A program made the translations under genes and the position numbers. Shown piece after piece: positions 44,678-52,452 of a stretch of 64,000 nt of DNA (the first letter of the stretch is position 1; every line of letters begins with the position of its first letter). The stretch is from Flavobacterium sp. Root420. GTDB taxonomy: Bacteria > Bacteroidota > Bacteroidia > Flavobacteriales > Flavobacteriaceae. The stretch spans positions 496,394 to 560,393 of the forward strand of contig NZ_LMEF01000001.1 in the NCBI RefSeq assembly GCF_001427905.1. The letters run 5' to 3'. The notes beneath the pieces were generated by a model. That model made no database searches and was not told where the DNA came from. It worked only from the letters and a program-made list of their open reading frames with translations.

Positions 44678-46588
44678 ATGAATAAATTTGAACAATTAGG
44701 ATTGAATGAATCGTTACTGAAGGCGATTTTAGATCTAGGATTTGAGAATCCGTCAGAAGTACAGGAGAAAGCGATTCCCCTATTATTGGAAAAAGACACA
44801 GATATGGTTGCGTTGGCTCAGACAGGGACAGGGAAAACGGCAGCTTTCGGTTTTCCGCTAATTCAAAAAATTGATGCTGACAACAGAAATACACAAGCAT
44901 TAGTTTTATCGCCAACACGAGAACTTTGTTTACAGATTACCAACGAACTTAAAAACTACTCAAAATACGAGAAAGGTATTAATGTGGTAGCAGTTTACGG
45001 CGGGGCTAGTATTACAGAGCAAGCTAGGGACATTAAAAGAGGTGCACAAATTATTGTAGCAACTCCTGGAAGAATGCAAGACATGATCAACAGAGGTTTG
45101 GTTAACATTAAAAATATAGATTACTGTATTTTGGATGAGGCTGATGAAATGTTGAACATGGGATTTTATGAGGATATCGTATCTATTTTATCTGATACTC
45201 CTGACCAAAAAAGTACATGGTTGTTCTCTGCAACTATGCCACAAGAGGTTGCCAGAATTGCAAAACAATTCATGAGCGACCCGGTTGAAATTACTGTTGG
45301 AGCTAAGAACTCAGGTTCTGCAACAGTTTCTCACGAATTTTACTTAGTAAATGCTCGTGATCGTTACGAAGCTTTAAAACGTTTAGCCGATGCGAACCCG
45401 GATATTTTTTCTGTAGTTTTCTGTCGTACTAAAAGAGATACACAAGCTGTAGCTGAAAAATTAATTGAAGATGGATACAGCGCTGCTGCATTGCACGGAG
45501 ATTTATCTCAGGCGCAACGTGATGGTGTAATGAAATCTTTCCGTGGAAGACAAATTCAGATGCTTGTTGCTACTGACGTTGCTGCACGTGGTATTGACGT
45601 TGATAATATTACTCACGTAGTAAATTACCAACTTCCTGACGAAATTGAAACTTACAATCACCGTTCCGGACGTACTGGTAGAGCTGGAAAATTAGGAACT
45701 TCTATTGTAATTGTTACAAAAAGTGAGTTGCGTAAAATTTCTTCTATCGAAAGAATTATCAAACAAAAATTCGAAGAAAAAACTATTCCATCCGGAATCG
45801 AAATCTGCGAAATTCAATTATTGCACTTAGCAACCAAAATTAAAGATACTGAAGTTGATCACGAAATTGACAACTATTTACCAGCAATCAATAACGTTCT
45901 TGAAGGTTTATCTAAAGAAGAATTGATCAAGAAAATGGTTTCAGTAGAATTTAACCGTTTTATTGCTTACTATAAAAAGAACAGAGATATTTCATCTCAA
46001 GCTGGAGAAAGACGCGAAAGAAGTGATTCTGAACCAAGAGAGTTCAATAATAACGGAGCAGTTCGCTATTTTGTAAACATCGGTTCAAGAGATAATTTCG
46101 ATTGGATGACTCTTAAAGATTACCTGAAAGAAACATTAGACTTAGGTCGTGATGACGTTTTCAAAGTAGATGTAAAAGAAGGTTTCTCTTTCTTTAACAC
46201 TGATCCTGAGCATACTGATAAAGTTATGGAAGTATTAAACAACGTACAATTAGAAGGACGTCGTATTAATGTTGAAATTTCTAAAAATGATGGTGGCGGA
46301 AGACGTGACCATAACGGACGTTCTGGCGGCGGAAGAAGCTCTGGCGGACCAAGACGTGAAGGAAGCTTTGCTCCAAGACGCGAAGGTTCTGGTGGTGGAT
46401 TCAAAAGCGACAGAAATTCAGCTCCAAGAGAAGGTGGTTTCAGAAGCGACAGAAATTCATCTGCTCCTAAAAGAGAAGGTGGTTTTAGAAGTTCAACTCC
46501 AAGAACTGAAGGAGGTTCAGACAGAGCTCCAAGACGTTCTGAAAGCTTTGGTGATTCACCAAGACCAAGAAGACCAAGAAGAGATTAA
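44678..46588 (+). CDS. DEAD-box RNA helicase with DbpA-type RNA-binding domain and RGG-like tail
   Basis: A 636-residue helicase. Core motifs run in order: the Q motif FENPSEVQEKAIP, AQTGTGKTAAF (Walker A), PTRELCLQ, GG and TPGR, DEAD (CILDEADEMLNMGF), SAT, then the second RecA domain with VATDVAARGIDV and HRSGRTGRAG. A DbpA/CsdA RNA-recognition domain follows at about 455-530 (YFVNIGSRDNFDWMTLKDYL). The tail (about 535-636) is rich in glycine, arginine and serine with repeats such as GGFRSDRNS and SAPKREGGF. The arrangement fits CsdA/DeaD proteins for ribosome assembly and growth in the cold. A terminator follows at once. Confidence 0.94.
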   Translation: MNKFEQLGLNESLLKAILDLGFENPSEVQEKAIPLLLEKDTDMVALAQTGTGKTAAFGFPLIQKIDADNRNTQALVLSPTRELCLQITNELKNYSKYEKGINVVAVYGGASITEQARDIKRGAQIIVATPGRMQDMINRGLVNIKNIDYCILDEADEMLNMGFYEDIVSILSDTPDQKSTWLFSATMPQEVARIAKQFMSDPVEITVGAKNSGSATVSHEFYLVNARDRYEALKRLADANPDIFSVVFCRTKRDTQAVAEKLIEDGYSAAALHGDLSQAQRDGVMKSFRGRQIQMLVATDVAARGIDVDNITHVVNYQLPDEIETYNHRSGRTGRAGKLGTSIVIVTKSELRKISSIERIIKQKFEEKTIPSGIEICEIQLLHLATKIKDTEVDHEIDNYLPAINNVLEGLSKEELIKKMVSVEFNRFIAYYKKNRDISSQAGERRERSDSEPREFNNNGAVRYFVNIGSRDNFDWMTLKDYLKETLDLGRDDVFKVDVKEGFSFFNTDPEHTDKVMEVLNNVQLEGRRINVEISKNDGGGRRDHNGRSGGGRSSGGPRREGSFAPRREGSGGGFKSDRNSAPREGGFRSDRNSSAPKREGGFRSSTPRTEGGSDRAPRRSESFGDSPRPRRPRRD

Positions 46589-46610
46589 TCTTTTAATTTT
46601 CTTTTAAATA

Positions 46611-46657
46611 TAAAAATCCCAAATCCCATACTAATTGGAATTTGGGATTTTTTTTAT
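46611..46657 (+). terminator. Terminator of the RNA helicase gene
   Basis: AAAATCCCAAAT pairs with ATTTGGGATTTT across a loop of about 15 bases, followed by a run of T. Confidence 0.9.
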
Positions 46658-46790
46658 TTAAAAACTTTTTTAAATTAATACGTTTTATAATTCAAAACCA
46701 TTTAATTTAAATCTTCTTATTCCCTTTTTAGTTAAATACTAAAAGCAACTCTTCTTTCCTTTGTTAATTTTCTGATAATTATATTCGAGG

Positions 46791-46859
46791 ACTGCGAAAT
46801 ATTTAATCCCGATTTACTACTTTTAATGCTTTAAATCAGGATATGAAATATTTCGCAGT
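46791..46859. repeat. 14-bp inverted repeat flanking a start codon
   Basis: ACTGCGAAATATTT (46791-46804) and its exact complement AAATATTTCGCAGT (46846-46859) enclose 41 bases. The ATG of the next gene (46843-46845) touches the right arm, which encodes the first residues of the protein. A possible -7 box, TACTTTTA, lies in the loop. Confidence 0.55.
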
Positions 46860-47616
46860 TTTCTTTTTTATACTAATATCGACCATCAGTTTCGCACAAG
46901 AAACGGAACCTACAACTCCTCAGAGAGTTTCTGGTTATATCTACAACGATAATAGTAAACAGCCTATTCCTAATGTAAATATCATTAACACAAACAAAGT
47001 ACGTGGTGCACAGTCTGATGGTAAAGGATATTTTGAGATTGATGTGCAACCAAATGACACATTGCATTTCTCCCTTTTAGGATTTCAGTCTCTGCGAATC
47101 AGAGTAACTAATGACTGGATAAAAAATAAAGTAACAAGAATTCAGCTTACCGAAAAAGCGATTGCTTTGGAAGAAGTCGTTATTGCTCCTTTTAATTTAA
47201 CAGGATATCTTGAAATTGATTCTAAATTAATTCCAACTAAAGAAAATTACCGTTATAGTATTTCTGGTCTTACACAAGGATATGAAGCAGGAGAATATGC
47301 ACCAAATGCCTTTGGAAAAGTACTGGGATCTATTTTTAATCCCGCAGATATGCTATATAATTTCTTTGGAAAAAACGGAAGAGAACTCAAGAAATTAAAA
47401 GATATGAAAAAAGACGACACTATTCGAAATCTTCTGGAATCGAAATATGATCGTGAAACGCTTTCGGTACTTTTAGGTATAAGCAAAGATGAAATTCCCG
47501 AAATTTTACAACGCTGCAACTATTCTGATTCTTTTATTCAATCTGCAAATGATCTACAAATTCTGGACGCCATTAGTGGTTGTTACGAACAATATAAAGT
47601 TTTAAAGCGAAATTAG
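46843..47616 (+). CDS. Exported protein with carboxypeptidase-D-like regulatory domain
   Basis: A 257-residue protein with a signal peptide (FAVFFFILISTISFAQ). A CarboxypepD-reg-like beta-sandwich spans about 28-110 (VSGYIYNDNSKQPIPNVNII, then GYFEIDVQPNDTLHFSLLGF). It is the same type of domain as at the N-terminus of SusC proteins, but with no barrel after it. The rest is a helical, charged domain of about 145 residues (LLGISKDEIPEILQRCNYSD). The function is unknown. Proteins with this layout are frequent in flavobacteria and are periplasmic or outer-membrane-attached. Confidence 0.85.
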   Translation: MKYFAVFFFILISTISFAQETEPTTPQRVSGYIYNDNSKQPIPNVNIINTNKVRGAQSDGKGYFEIDVQPNDTLHFSLLGFQSLRIRVTNDWIKNKVTRIQLTEKAIALEEVVIAPFNLTGYLEIDSKLIPTKENYRYSISGLTQGYEAGEYAPNAFGKVLGSIFNPADMLYNFFGKNGRELKKLKDMKKDDTIRNLLESKYDRETLSVLLGISKDEIPEILQRCNYSDSFIQSANDLQILDAISGCYEQYKVLKRN

Positions 47617-47643
47617 AAATTCGACATACAATCAAAATATATA

Positions 47644-47680
47644 ATCCTCATTACACAATTAGTATTGAGGTTTTTTTTTA
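47644..47680 (+). terminator. Terminator after the CarboxypepD-reg protein gene
   Basis: CCTCATTAC (47646-47654) and GTATTGAGG (47662-47670) pair with one mismatch around a seven-base loop, followed by nine T. Confidence 0.75.
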
Positions 47681-47689
47681 TTTTAGACC

Positions 47690-47697
47690 TATATTTG
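47690..47697 (+). promoter_or_regulatory. -7 box (TATATTTG) of the cupin gene
   Basis: TATATTTG matches TAnnTTTG and lies 21 bases before the ATG at 47719. The terminator of the previous gene ends just upstream. Confidence 0.5.
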
Positions 47698-47718
47698 ACA
47701 AACTGATATAAAAACACC

Positions 47719-48057
47719 ATGCCTAAAATACCTTTTCAAACAATTGACTGGACCCAAATTTCAAAAACTGAACATGCGGGAGAAACCGGAACTGCATATT
47801 GGCAAACCATCCAATTGGGCGGTTTACGCATTCGAAAAGTGACTTACTCTGAAAATTATGTTGCGGATCATTGGTGTCAAAAAGGACATATTGTACATTG
47901 TCTTGAAGGCGAATTTATTAGCGAATTAGAAGATGGAAAAAAGTTTAAACTAGGTAAAGGAATGACCTATGTGGTATCTGATGATGTTAGCTCTCACCGC
48001 TCTATAACTGCTAAAGGTGTTGAATTATTAATAATTGATGGTGATTTTTTAAAGTAA
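47719..48057 (+). CDS. DHCW-motif cupin-fold protein
   Basis: A 112-residue single-domain cupin. The segment VADHWCQKGHIVHCLEGEF carries the histidine/cysteine pattern of the family called DHCW-motif cupin, and FKLGKGMTYVVSDDVSSHR is the second cupin motif. Histidines in DHW, GHIVH and SSHR could bind a metal. The catalytic role, if any, is not known. It is cytoplasmic (no signal peptide) and is a short transcript with its own promoter. Confidence 0.88.
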   Translation: MPKIPFQTIDWTQISKTEHAGETGTAYWQTIQLGGLRIRKVTYSENYVADHWCQKGHIVHCLEGEFISELEDGKKFKLGKGMTYVVSDDVSSHRSITAKGVELLIIDGDFLK

Positions 48058-48130
48058 TAGTCTAAACAATTCAGAATATTATAATTACATTTACTTACAT
48101 TCAAAGAAAAATTAACTTAATTTAAATAAT

Positions 48131-48241
48131 ATGGCAAAGAGTCAAGATGCTAAAAAAACAGCAAAAAAAGAACCGTTAAAAACGGCTAAGGAAAAGAAAG
48201 AGGAGAAACGAGAAAAGAAAAATTCTCCTAAGAGAGATTAA
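48131..48241 (+). CDS. Small lysine-rich basic protein of 36 residues
   Basis: The ORF begins MAKSQDAKKTAKKEPLKTAK and ends KNSPKRD. Nearly half of its residues are lysine or arginine. It has a clean ATG, an A-rich region upstream that fits a Bacteroidota translation start, and a strong hairpin directly after the stop. It has no fold of its own that I can see and may bind nucleic acid or ribosomes. It is too short for usual gene calling, but the start, stop and terminator are consistent with a real gene. Confidence 0.6.
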   Translation: MAKSQDAKKTAKKEPLKTAKEKKEEKREKKNSPKRD

Positions 48242-48249
48242 TTTTAAGT

Positions 48250-48318
48250 TTTCAGTCCTAGTCGCAGTTTTCAGTTATTATTAGAACTGAAAACTGCGAC
48301 TGAAAAAACTGAGACTTT
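48250..48318. terminator. Perfect 16-bp hairpin between convergent genes
   Basis: GTCGCAGTTTTCAGTT (48261-48276) is the exact complement of AACTGAAAACTGCGAC (48285-48300), with an eight-base loop. It is followed by A-rich and then T-rich sequence. It may act as a terminator in both directions. Similar cagtctcagt/cagtttcagt sequence occurs at 30264-30288, so it may be a dispersed repeat that took on this role. Confidence 0.65.
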
Positions 48319-48320
48319 TT

Positions 48321-49781
48321 TTATTTAACCGGAATATTAGAAAGAATTTCTAATACAAATTTCCAATATTTTTGAGCAGATAAAATGCTTGCTCTTTCGT
48401 CAGGTGAATGTGCACCGTGAATTGTTGGCCCAAAAGAAATCATATCCATATCAGGATAATTTGTTCCAAGAATTCCACATTCTAAACCAGCGTGACAAGC
48501 TACCACTTTTGGTTTCTCACCGTTTTGTTTTTCATAAATTCCAACCAAAGTATCTAATATTTCAGAATTTACATTTGGTGTCCAGCCCGGGTATGAACCA
48601 GAAAGTTCAACTTCGCAACCAACTAATTCGAAAGCAGAACGAAGTGAATTGGCCAAATCAAATTTTGAAGTCTCTACAGAAGAACGGGTTAAACATCCAA
48701 TCAATATTTCACCGTCTTTTATGATAACTCTGGCAATATTATTTGAAGTTTCAACTAGATTTTCCATATCAGCGCTCATTCTATAAACACCATTATGAGC
48801 CGCATAAATCGCTCTGATGATTCCTTCCTGAACTCCTAAATCCATTACTTTTTCTGGTAAATCGCATTTTACGATTTCAATTGAAAGATTTGGTTCAGTT
48901 GTTTTATATTCCGTTTTAATATCGTTGATAATTTCCTGCATATCAAAAATGTAAGCTTCATCAAACATTTCAGAAATAATTACCTTTGCAACGCTTTCTC
49001 TCGGAATCGCATTACGTAAACTTCCTCCGTTAATTTCAGCAACCTGCAAACCAAAGTTTTCAAAAGCATCAAATAATAAACGGTTCATAATTTTATTCGC
49101 GTTTCCTAAACCTTTGTTGATATCCATTCCTGAATGACCTCCATTTAAGCCTTTTACGGTAATAAGATGACCAACAGAACCTTCCGGAACTTCTTCTTCA
49201 TGATACGTTCTTGTAGCCGTTACATCGATTCCACCAGCACAACCAATATCTATTTCATCATCTTCTTCTGTGTCCAGGTTTAATAAAATCTGACCTTGCA
49301 GAATTCCGCCTTTTAAGTTTAAAGCACCAGTCATTCCTGTTTCTTCGTCAATTGTAAACAAAGCTTCGATTGCCGGATGCGGAATATCTTTGCTTTCTAA
49401 AATAGCCATAATTGTTGCTACTCCTAATCCGTTATCAGCACCAAGCGTTGTACCGCGAGCACGAACCCAATCACCATCAACATACATATCAATTCCTTGT
49501 GTATCGAAATCAAAAATTGTATCTGCATTCTTTTGGTGCACCATATCAAGATGTCCCTGCATTACAATTGCTTTACGGTTTTCCATTCCCGGAGTTGCCG
49601 GTTTTCTGATAATTACATTTCGAATTTCGTCTTCAAAAGTTTCTAAACCTAAGCTGTTTCCAAAGTTTTTCATAAACTCGATCACACGTTCTTCTTTTTT
49701 TGACGGACGCGGAACTGCGTTTAAATCGGCAAACTTATTCCATAGCGCTTTTGGTTCCAGATTTCTTATTTCCTGACTCAT
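48321..49781 (-). CDS. pepD: Cytosolic aminoacyl-histidine dipeptidase (Xaa-His dipeptidase)
   Basis: I choose the start at 49781 (MSQEIRNLEPKALW), giving 486 residues, the usual size; the longer frame adds eight residues. Metal-binding motifs of M20 peptidases are visible: MQGHLDMVHQK with the first zinc histidine, GTTLGADNGLGVATIMAI with the bridging aspartate, LFTIDEETGMTGA with the catalytic glutamate, and the C-terminal GPTIHGAHSPDERAS. It hydrolyses beta-Ala-His and other Xaa-His dipeptides. It is a single gene. Confidence 0.95.
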   Translation of the reverse strand: MSQEIRNLEPKALWNKFADLNAVPRPSKKEERVIEFMKNFGNSLGLETFEDEIRNVIIRKPATPGMENRKAIVMQGHLDMVHQKNADTIFDFDTQGIDMYVDGDWVRARGTTLGADNGLGVATIMAILESKDIPHPAIEALFTIDEETGMTGALNLKGGILQGQILLNLDTEEDDEIDIGCAGGIDVTATRTYHEEEVPEGSVGHLITVKGLNGGHSGMDINKGLGNANKIMNRLLFDAFENFGLQVAEINGGSLRNAIPRESVAKVIISEMFDEAYIFDMQEIINDIKTEYKTTEPNLSIEIVKCDLPEKVMDLGVQEGIIRAIYAAHNGVYRMSADMENLVETSNNIARVIIKDGEILIGCLTRSSVETSKFDLANSLRSAFELVGCEVELSGSYPGWTPNVNSEILDTLVGIYEKQNGEKPKVVACHAGLECGILGTNYPDMDMISFGPTIHGAHSPDERASILSAQKYWKFVLEILSNIPVK

Positions 49782-49843
49782 TATATTTTGTTTGAAGTTT
49801 AACAATTAAGAACTTCAAAGTTACAAAGTTTAAATTCTTTTTT

Positions 49844-49970
49844 GCCACAAATTTCACGAATTAGCACTAATTATAACGGCTCTAAAATCGGATAAAAAAA
49901 ATTTAGTATTTTATTGAATTAAAAACAAAGCAAATCATTAATTAGTAAAAATTAGTGGAATTCGTGGCTA
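49844..49970. repeat. Imperfect inverted repeat of the CACGAATT family
   Basis: GCCACAAATTTCACGAATTA on the left is mirrored by TAGTGGAATTCGTGGC on the right, with about 65 bases in between. The sequence belongs to the same family as the element at 61575-61679. Confidence 0.6.
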
Positions 49971-50026
49971 ACTTTTTTCAAATCAGTTAATATTGTATTT
50001 ATATTTACGTATCCAAAATTTACGAT

Positions 50027-51088
50027 GTGAAATCAAAATATATTTTACCCTTATTTCTAGTCATTCAAATTATCTTTCTAAAAATCCTTCCCTTTTTTCC
50101 GGATTTTGTCGAAGGTGCGTATAGCAACAATTTATATATCAGAATTTCACATTTCTTACGAATAGTGTTAGGTAAAATTTCGTTTTCGATTGGTGATCTT
50201 ATTTATATTATTTTAATCTTGTCTGTAATTAGCTGGTTTTGGCAAATCCGAAAAACATGGAAAGCGAATTGGAAAGACCATCTATTAAAAATCTTTGGCA
50301 AAATTTCTGTTTTTTACTTTTTCTTTCATCTATTGTGGGCTTTCAATTATTATCGCGAACCGCTTTTCGAAAAAATGGAAATCAAAAGAGAATATACTGA
50401 TGCCGAATTATTGACTTTCACCAAAAAACTAATTTTAAAAACCAACGAAATTCAGTTTCAGATAACCAAAAATGACAGTGCAAAAATAGTTTTTCCGTAC
50501 TCTCAAAAGAAAGTTTTTCAGATGAACCTGAACGGATATAACAATCTGGCTAAAGAACATCCTTATTTTAAATATGAAATTTTGAGCGTCAAAAAATCTC
50601 TTTTTAGTCTTCCTTTGACTTATATGGGATTTGGCGGTTATTTAAATCCATTTACGAATGAAGCACAAGTAAATGATTTACTCCCAATGTATAATTTCCC
50701 TGTCACAACTTGTCATGAAATGGCACATCAAATGGGTTATGCCAGCGAAAGCGAGTGTAATTTTATTGGAGTTTTAGCTTCTGTTAAAAATGATAATTTG
50801 TATTTTCAATATTCAGGATATAGTTTTGCTTTGCGCTATTGTTTGGGAATTTGGCAAGTTAAAAACGAGAAAATTTTCGAACAGTTAAAAAAACAAACGC
50901 ATGTCGGAATCTTAAAAAACTATCAGGAAAGCCATGATTTCTGGAAACAGTATGATACTTTTATTGATGAAGGTTTCCGTGTTCTTTATGACAATTTCCT
51001 AAAAACAAACAATCAAAAAGACGGCATGGATAGTTACAGCAAATTTGTAGATTTGATGGTGAATTATTATAAAACCAGAAAATTATAA
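50027..51088 (+). CDS. DUF3810 membrane protein with HExxH metalloprotease-like motif, GTG start
   Basis: A 353-residue protein with three N-terminal membrane helices (about 5-20, 47-67 and 85-105) and a soluble domain (about 115-350) outside the cytoplasm. The stretch VTTCHEMAHQMGYASESECN contains HEMAH, the zinc-binding HExxH pattern, and the following acidic residues could supply a third ligand. This matches DUF3810. A peptidase activity is possible but not established. Translation starts at GTG 50027, since the ATG at 50025 is in another frame and stops at once. Confidence 0.85.
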   Translation: MKSKYILPLFLVIQIIFLKILPFFPDFVEGAYSNNLYIRISHFLRIVLGKISFSIGDLIYIILILSVISWFWQIRKTWKANWKDHLLKIFGKISVFYFFFHLLWAFNYYREPLFEKMEIKREYTDAELLTFTKKLILKTNEIQFQITKNDSAKIVFPYSQKKVFQMNLNGYNNLAKEHPYFKYEILSVKKSLFSLPLTYMGFGGYLNPFTNEAQVNDLLPMYNFPVTTCHEMAHQMGYASESECNFIGVLASVKNDNLYFQYSGYSFALRYCLGIWQVKNEKIFEQLKKQTHVGILKNYQESHDFWKQYDTFIDEGFRVLYDNFLKTNNQKDGMDSYSKFVDLMVNYYKTRKL

Positions 51089-51169
51089 TAATTTTTCGCC
51101 ACTGATTATAGGATTAAAATGATTAATCTTTTAGAATCTCTTAATCTTGTGGCAAAAAAATTAAATCAC

Positions 51170-51192
51170 ATTGTAACAAAATTTATTACAAT
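51170..51192. promoter_or_regulatory. 7-bp inverted repeat upstream of the second sigma factor
   Basis: ATTGTAA (51170-51176) and TTACAAT (51186-51192) are exact complements separated by nine bases, 14 bases before the ATG. It could be an operator or promoter element for the sigma gene. Confidence 0.35.
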
Positions 51193-51206
51193 ACTACTAA
51201 TACTTT

Positions 51207-51701
51207 ATGAGCGAAAATTTAGAACAGTCATTTGTTGCGCAATTGAAGGCTAATCAGAATATAATCCACAAGATTTGTAGATTATATACTGCTGGCGAAG
51301 ACGCTCACAAAGACTTGTTTCAGGAAATTACCATTCAGCTCTGGAAAGCATATCCAAAATTTAGGGGCGACAGTAAATTTTCGACCTGGACGTATCGTGT
51401 GGCTTTAAATACAGCCATTACCTTATATCGAAAAACCAAAAGAACCATATCGACAGTAGAATATGAAAGTCATCAGCATTTTGTAAAAGATGTTGACTAC
51501 AATTATGAAGAGGAAGAACAGATTAAATTGATGTATAAAGCCGTTTATCAGCTTAATGACATCGAAAAAGCATTAGTTTTTATGTATTTAGAAGACAAAG
51601 ATTATCAAGAAATAGCCGAGACCTTAGGAATCAGCGAAGTGAATGCGCGTGTGAAAATGAACAGAATTAAAGGGAAACTTAAAAAAATACTAAATCCTTA
51701 A
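51207..51701 (+). CDS. ECF-type RNA polymerase sigma factor
   Basis: A 164-residue sigma-70 family ECF factor. Region 2 covers about 10-80 (EDAHKDLFQEITIQLWKAYP, KFSTWTYRVALNTAITLYRK). Region 4 covers about 105-160 (LNDIEKALVFMYLEDKDYQE, then ETLGISEVNARVKMNRIKG). It is shorter than the sigma factor at 4046 and not closely related to it. The next gene starts eight bases after the stop and encodes a four-helix membrane protein, which takes the position usually held by an anti-sigma factor. Confidence 0.93.
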   Translation: MSENLEQSFVAQLKANQNIIHKICRLYTAGEDAHKDLFQEITIQLWKAYPKFRGDSKFSTWTYRVALNTAITLYRKTKRTISTVEYESHQHFVKDVDYNYEEEEQIKLMYKAVYQLNDIEKALVFMYLEDKDYQEIAETLGISEVNARVKMNRIKGKLKKILNP

Positions 51702-51709
51702 AAATTATT

Positions 51710-52342
51710 ATGAAAGAACTGGATTTATTAAAAAAAGACTGGAAAAAGAACTCGGATTCTTTTGAGCAAATTTCTGAAAAAGAAATCTACAGAATGATTC
51801 ACAAAAAATCATCTTCAATAGTGAAGTGGATTTTAATAATCAGTATTTTAGAAATTTCGTTTTGGACTTTTTCAAACTTGTTTTTTAATACTGATGATGT
51901 TTTGCAAAAAACCAATCATCAGGAAATTGTCAATGCACTTGAATACCTGACTTATCTTAATTATTTAGTTGGATTGGTTTTCATATTTATTTTCTATAAA
52001 AACTATACTACAATTTCAACGACAGTTGCCACAAAATCATTAATGAGTGCTATCTTAAGAACTCGCAAAACAGTACAATATTATGTTTGGTATAATCTCG
52101 GAATAGTCGTTATAATAGCAATATTAACCTTCTTTGTCACTTTTGTATATAATCCGGATATGGCTCTTATAAGAGAAAAATTAGCCGCAAATGGCAAAGC
52201 TATGATTATAACTTTCGGAATAGCATTTTTAGTTGCCTGTGCCTTTTTTGGATTATTCTGGTGTTTCTATAGATTACTTTACGGAACGCTATTAAGAAGA
52301 CTATATACTAATTATAAAGAGTTGAAGAAAATTGATTTTTAA
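51710..52342 (+). CDS. Four-helix membrane protein co-transcribed with sigma factor, candidate anti-sigma
   Basis: A 210-residue protein. An N-terminal cytoplasmic segment (about 1-40, LDLLKKDWKKNSDSFEQISE) precedes membrane helices at about 43-62, 85-103, 128-152 and 163-190. No zinc-binding HxxxCxxC motif of the common anti-sigma group is visible. The overlap of positions with the sigma gene (eight bases apart) and the soluble N-terminal segment are consistent with a membrane anti-sigma factor, but this is inference from position. No other function can be proposed. Confidence 0.75.
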   Translation: MKELDLLKKDWKKNSDSFEQISEKEIYRMIHKKSSSIVKWILIISILEISFWTFSNLFFNTDDVLQKTNHQEIVNALEYLTYLNYLVGLVFIFIFYKNYTTISTTVATKSLMSAILRTRKTVQYYVWYNLGIVVIIAILTFFVTFVYNPDMALIREKLAANGKAMIITFGIAFLVACAFFGLFWCFYRLLYGTLLRRLYTNYKELKKIDF

Positions 52343-52452
52343 AGGAGGTACGAAGACTCAGAGAGGCAAAGGTTCAAAGGTGTTCTTTTTGAATCTATAG
52401 AAGAAATAGTAACCTCCTAAGTTTTTGCCGAACCTAACAAATATTTACAAAT

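Noticed and set aside
46269..46607. 112-residue plus-strand ORF overlapping the end of the helicase gene
   Set aside because: It is an out-of-frame reading of the repetitive RGG-encoding DNA and gives low-complexity sequence with no independent start region.
49390..49776. 128-residue ORF on the plus strand opposite pepD
   Set aside because: It is antisense to a well-conserved enzyme and its composition follows the codon pattern of pepD read backwards.
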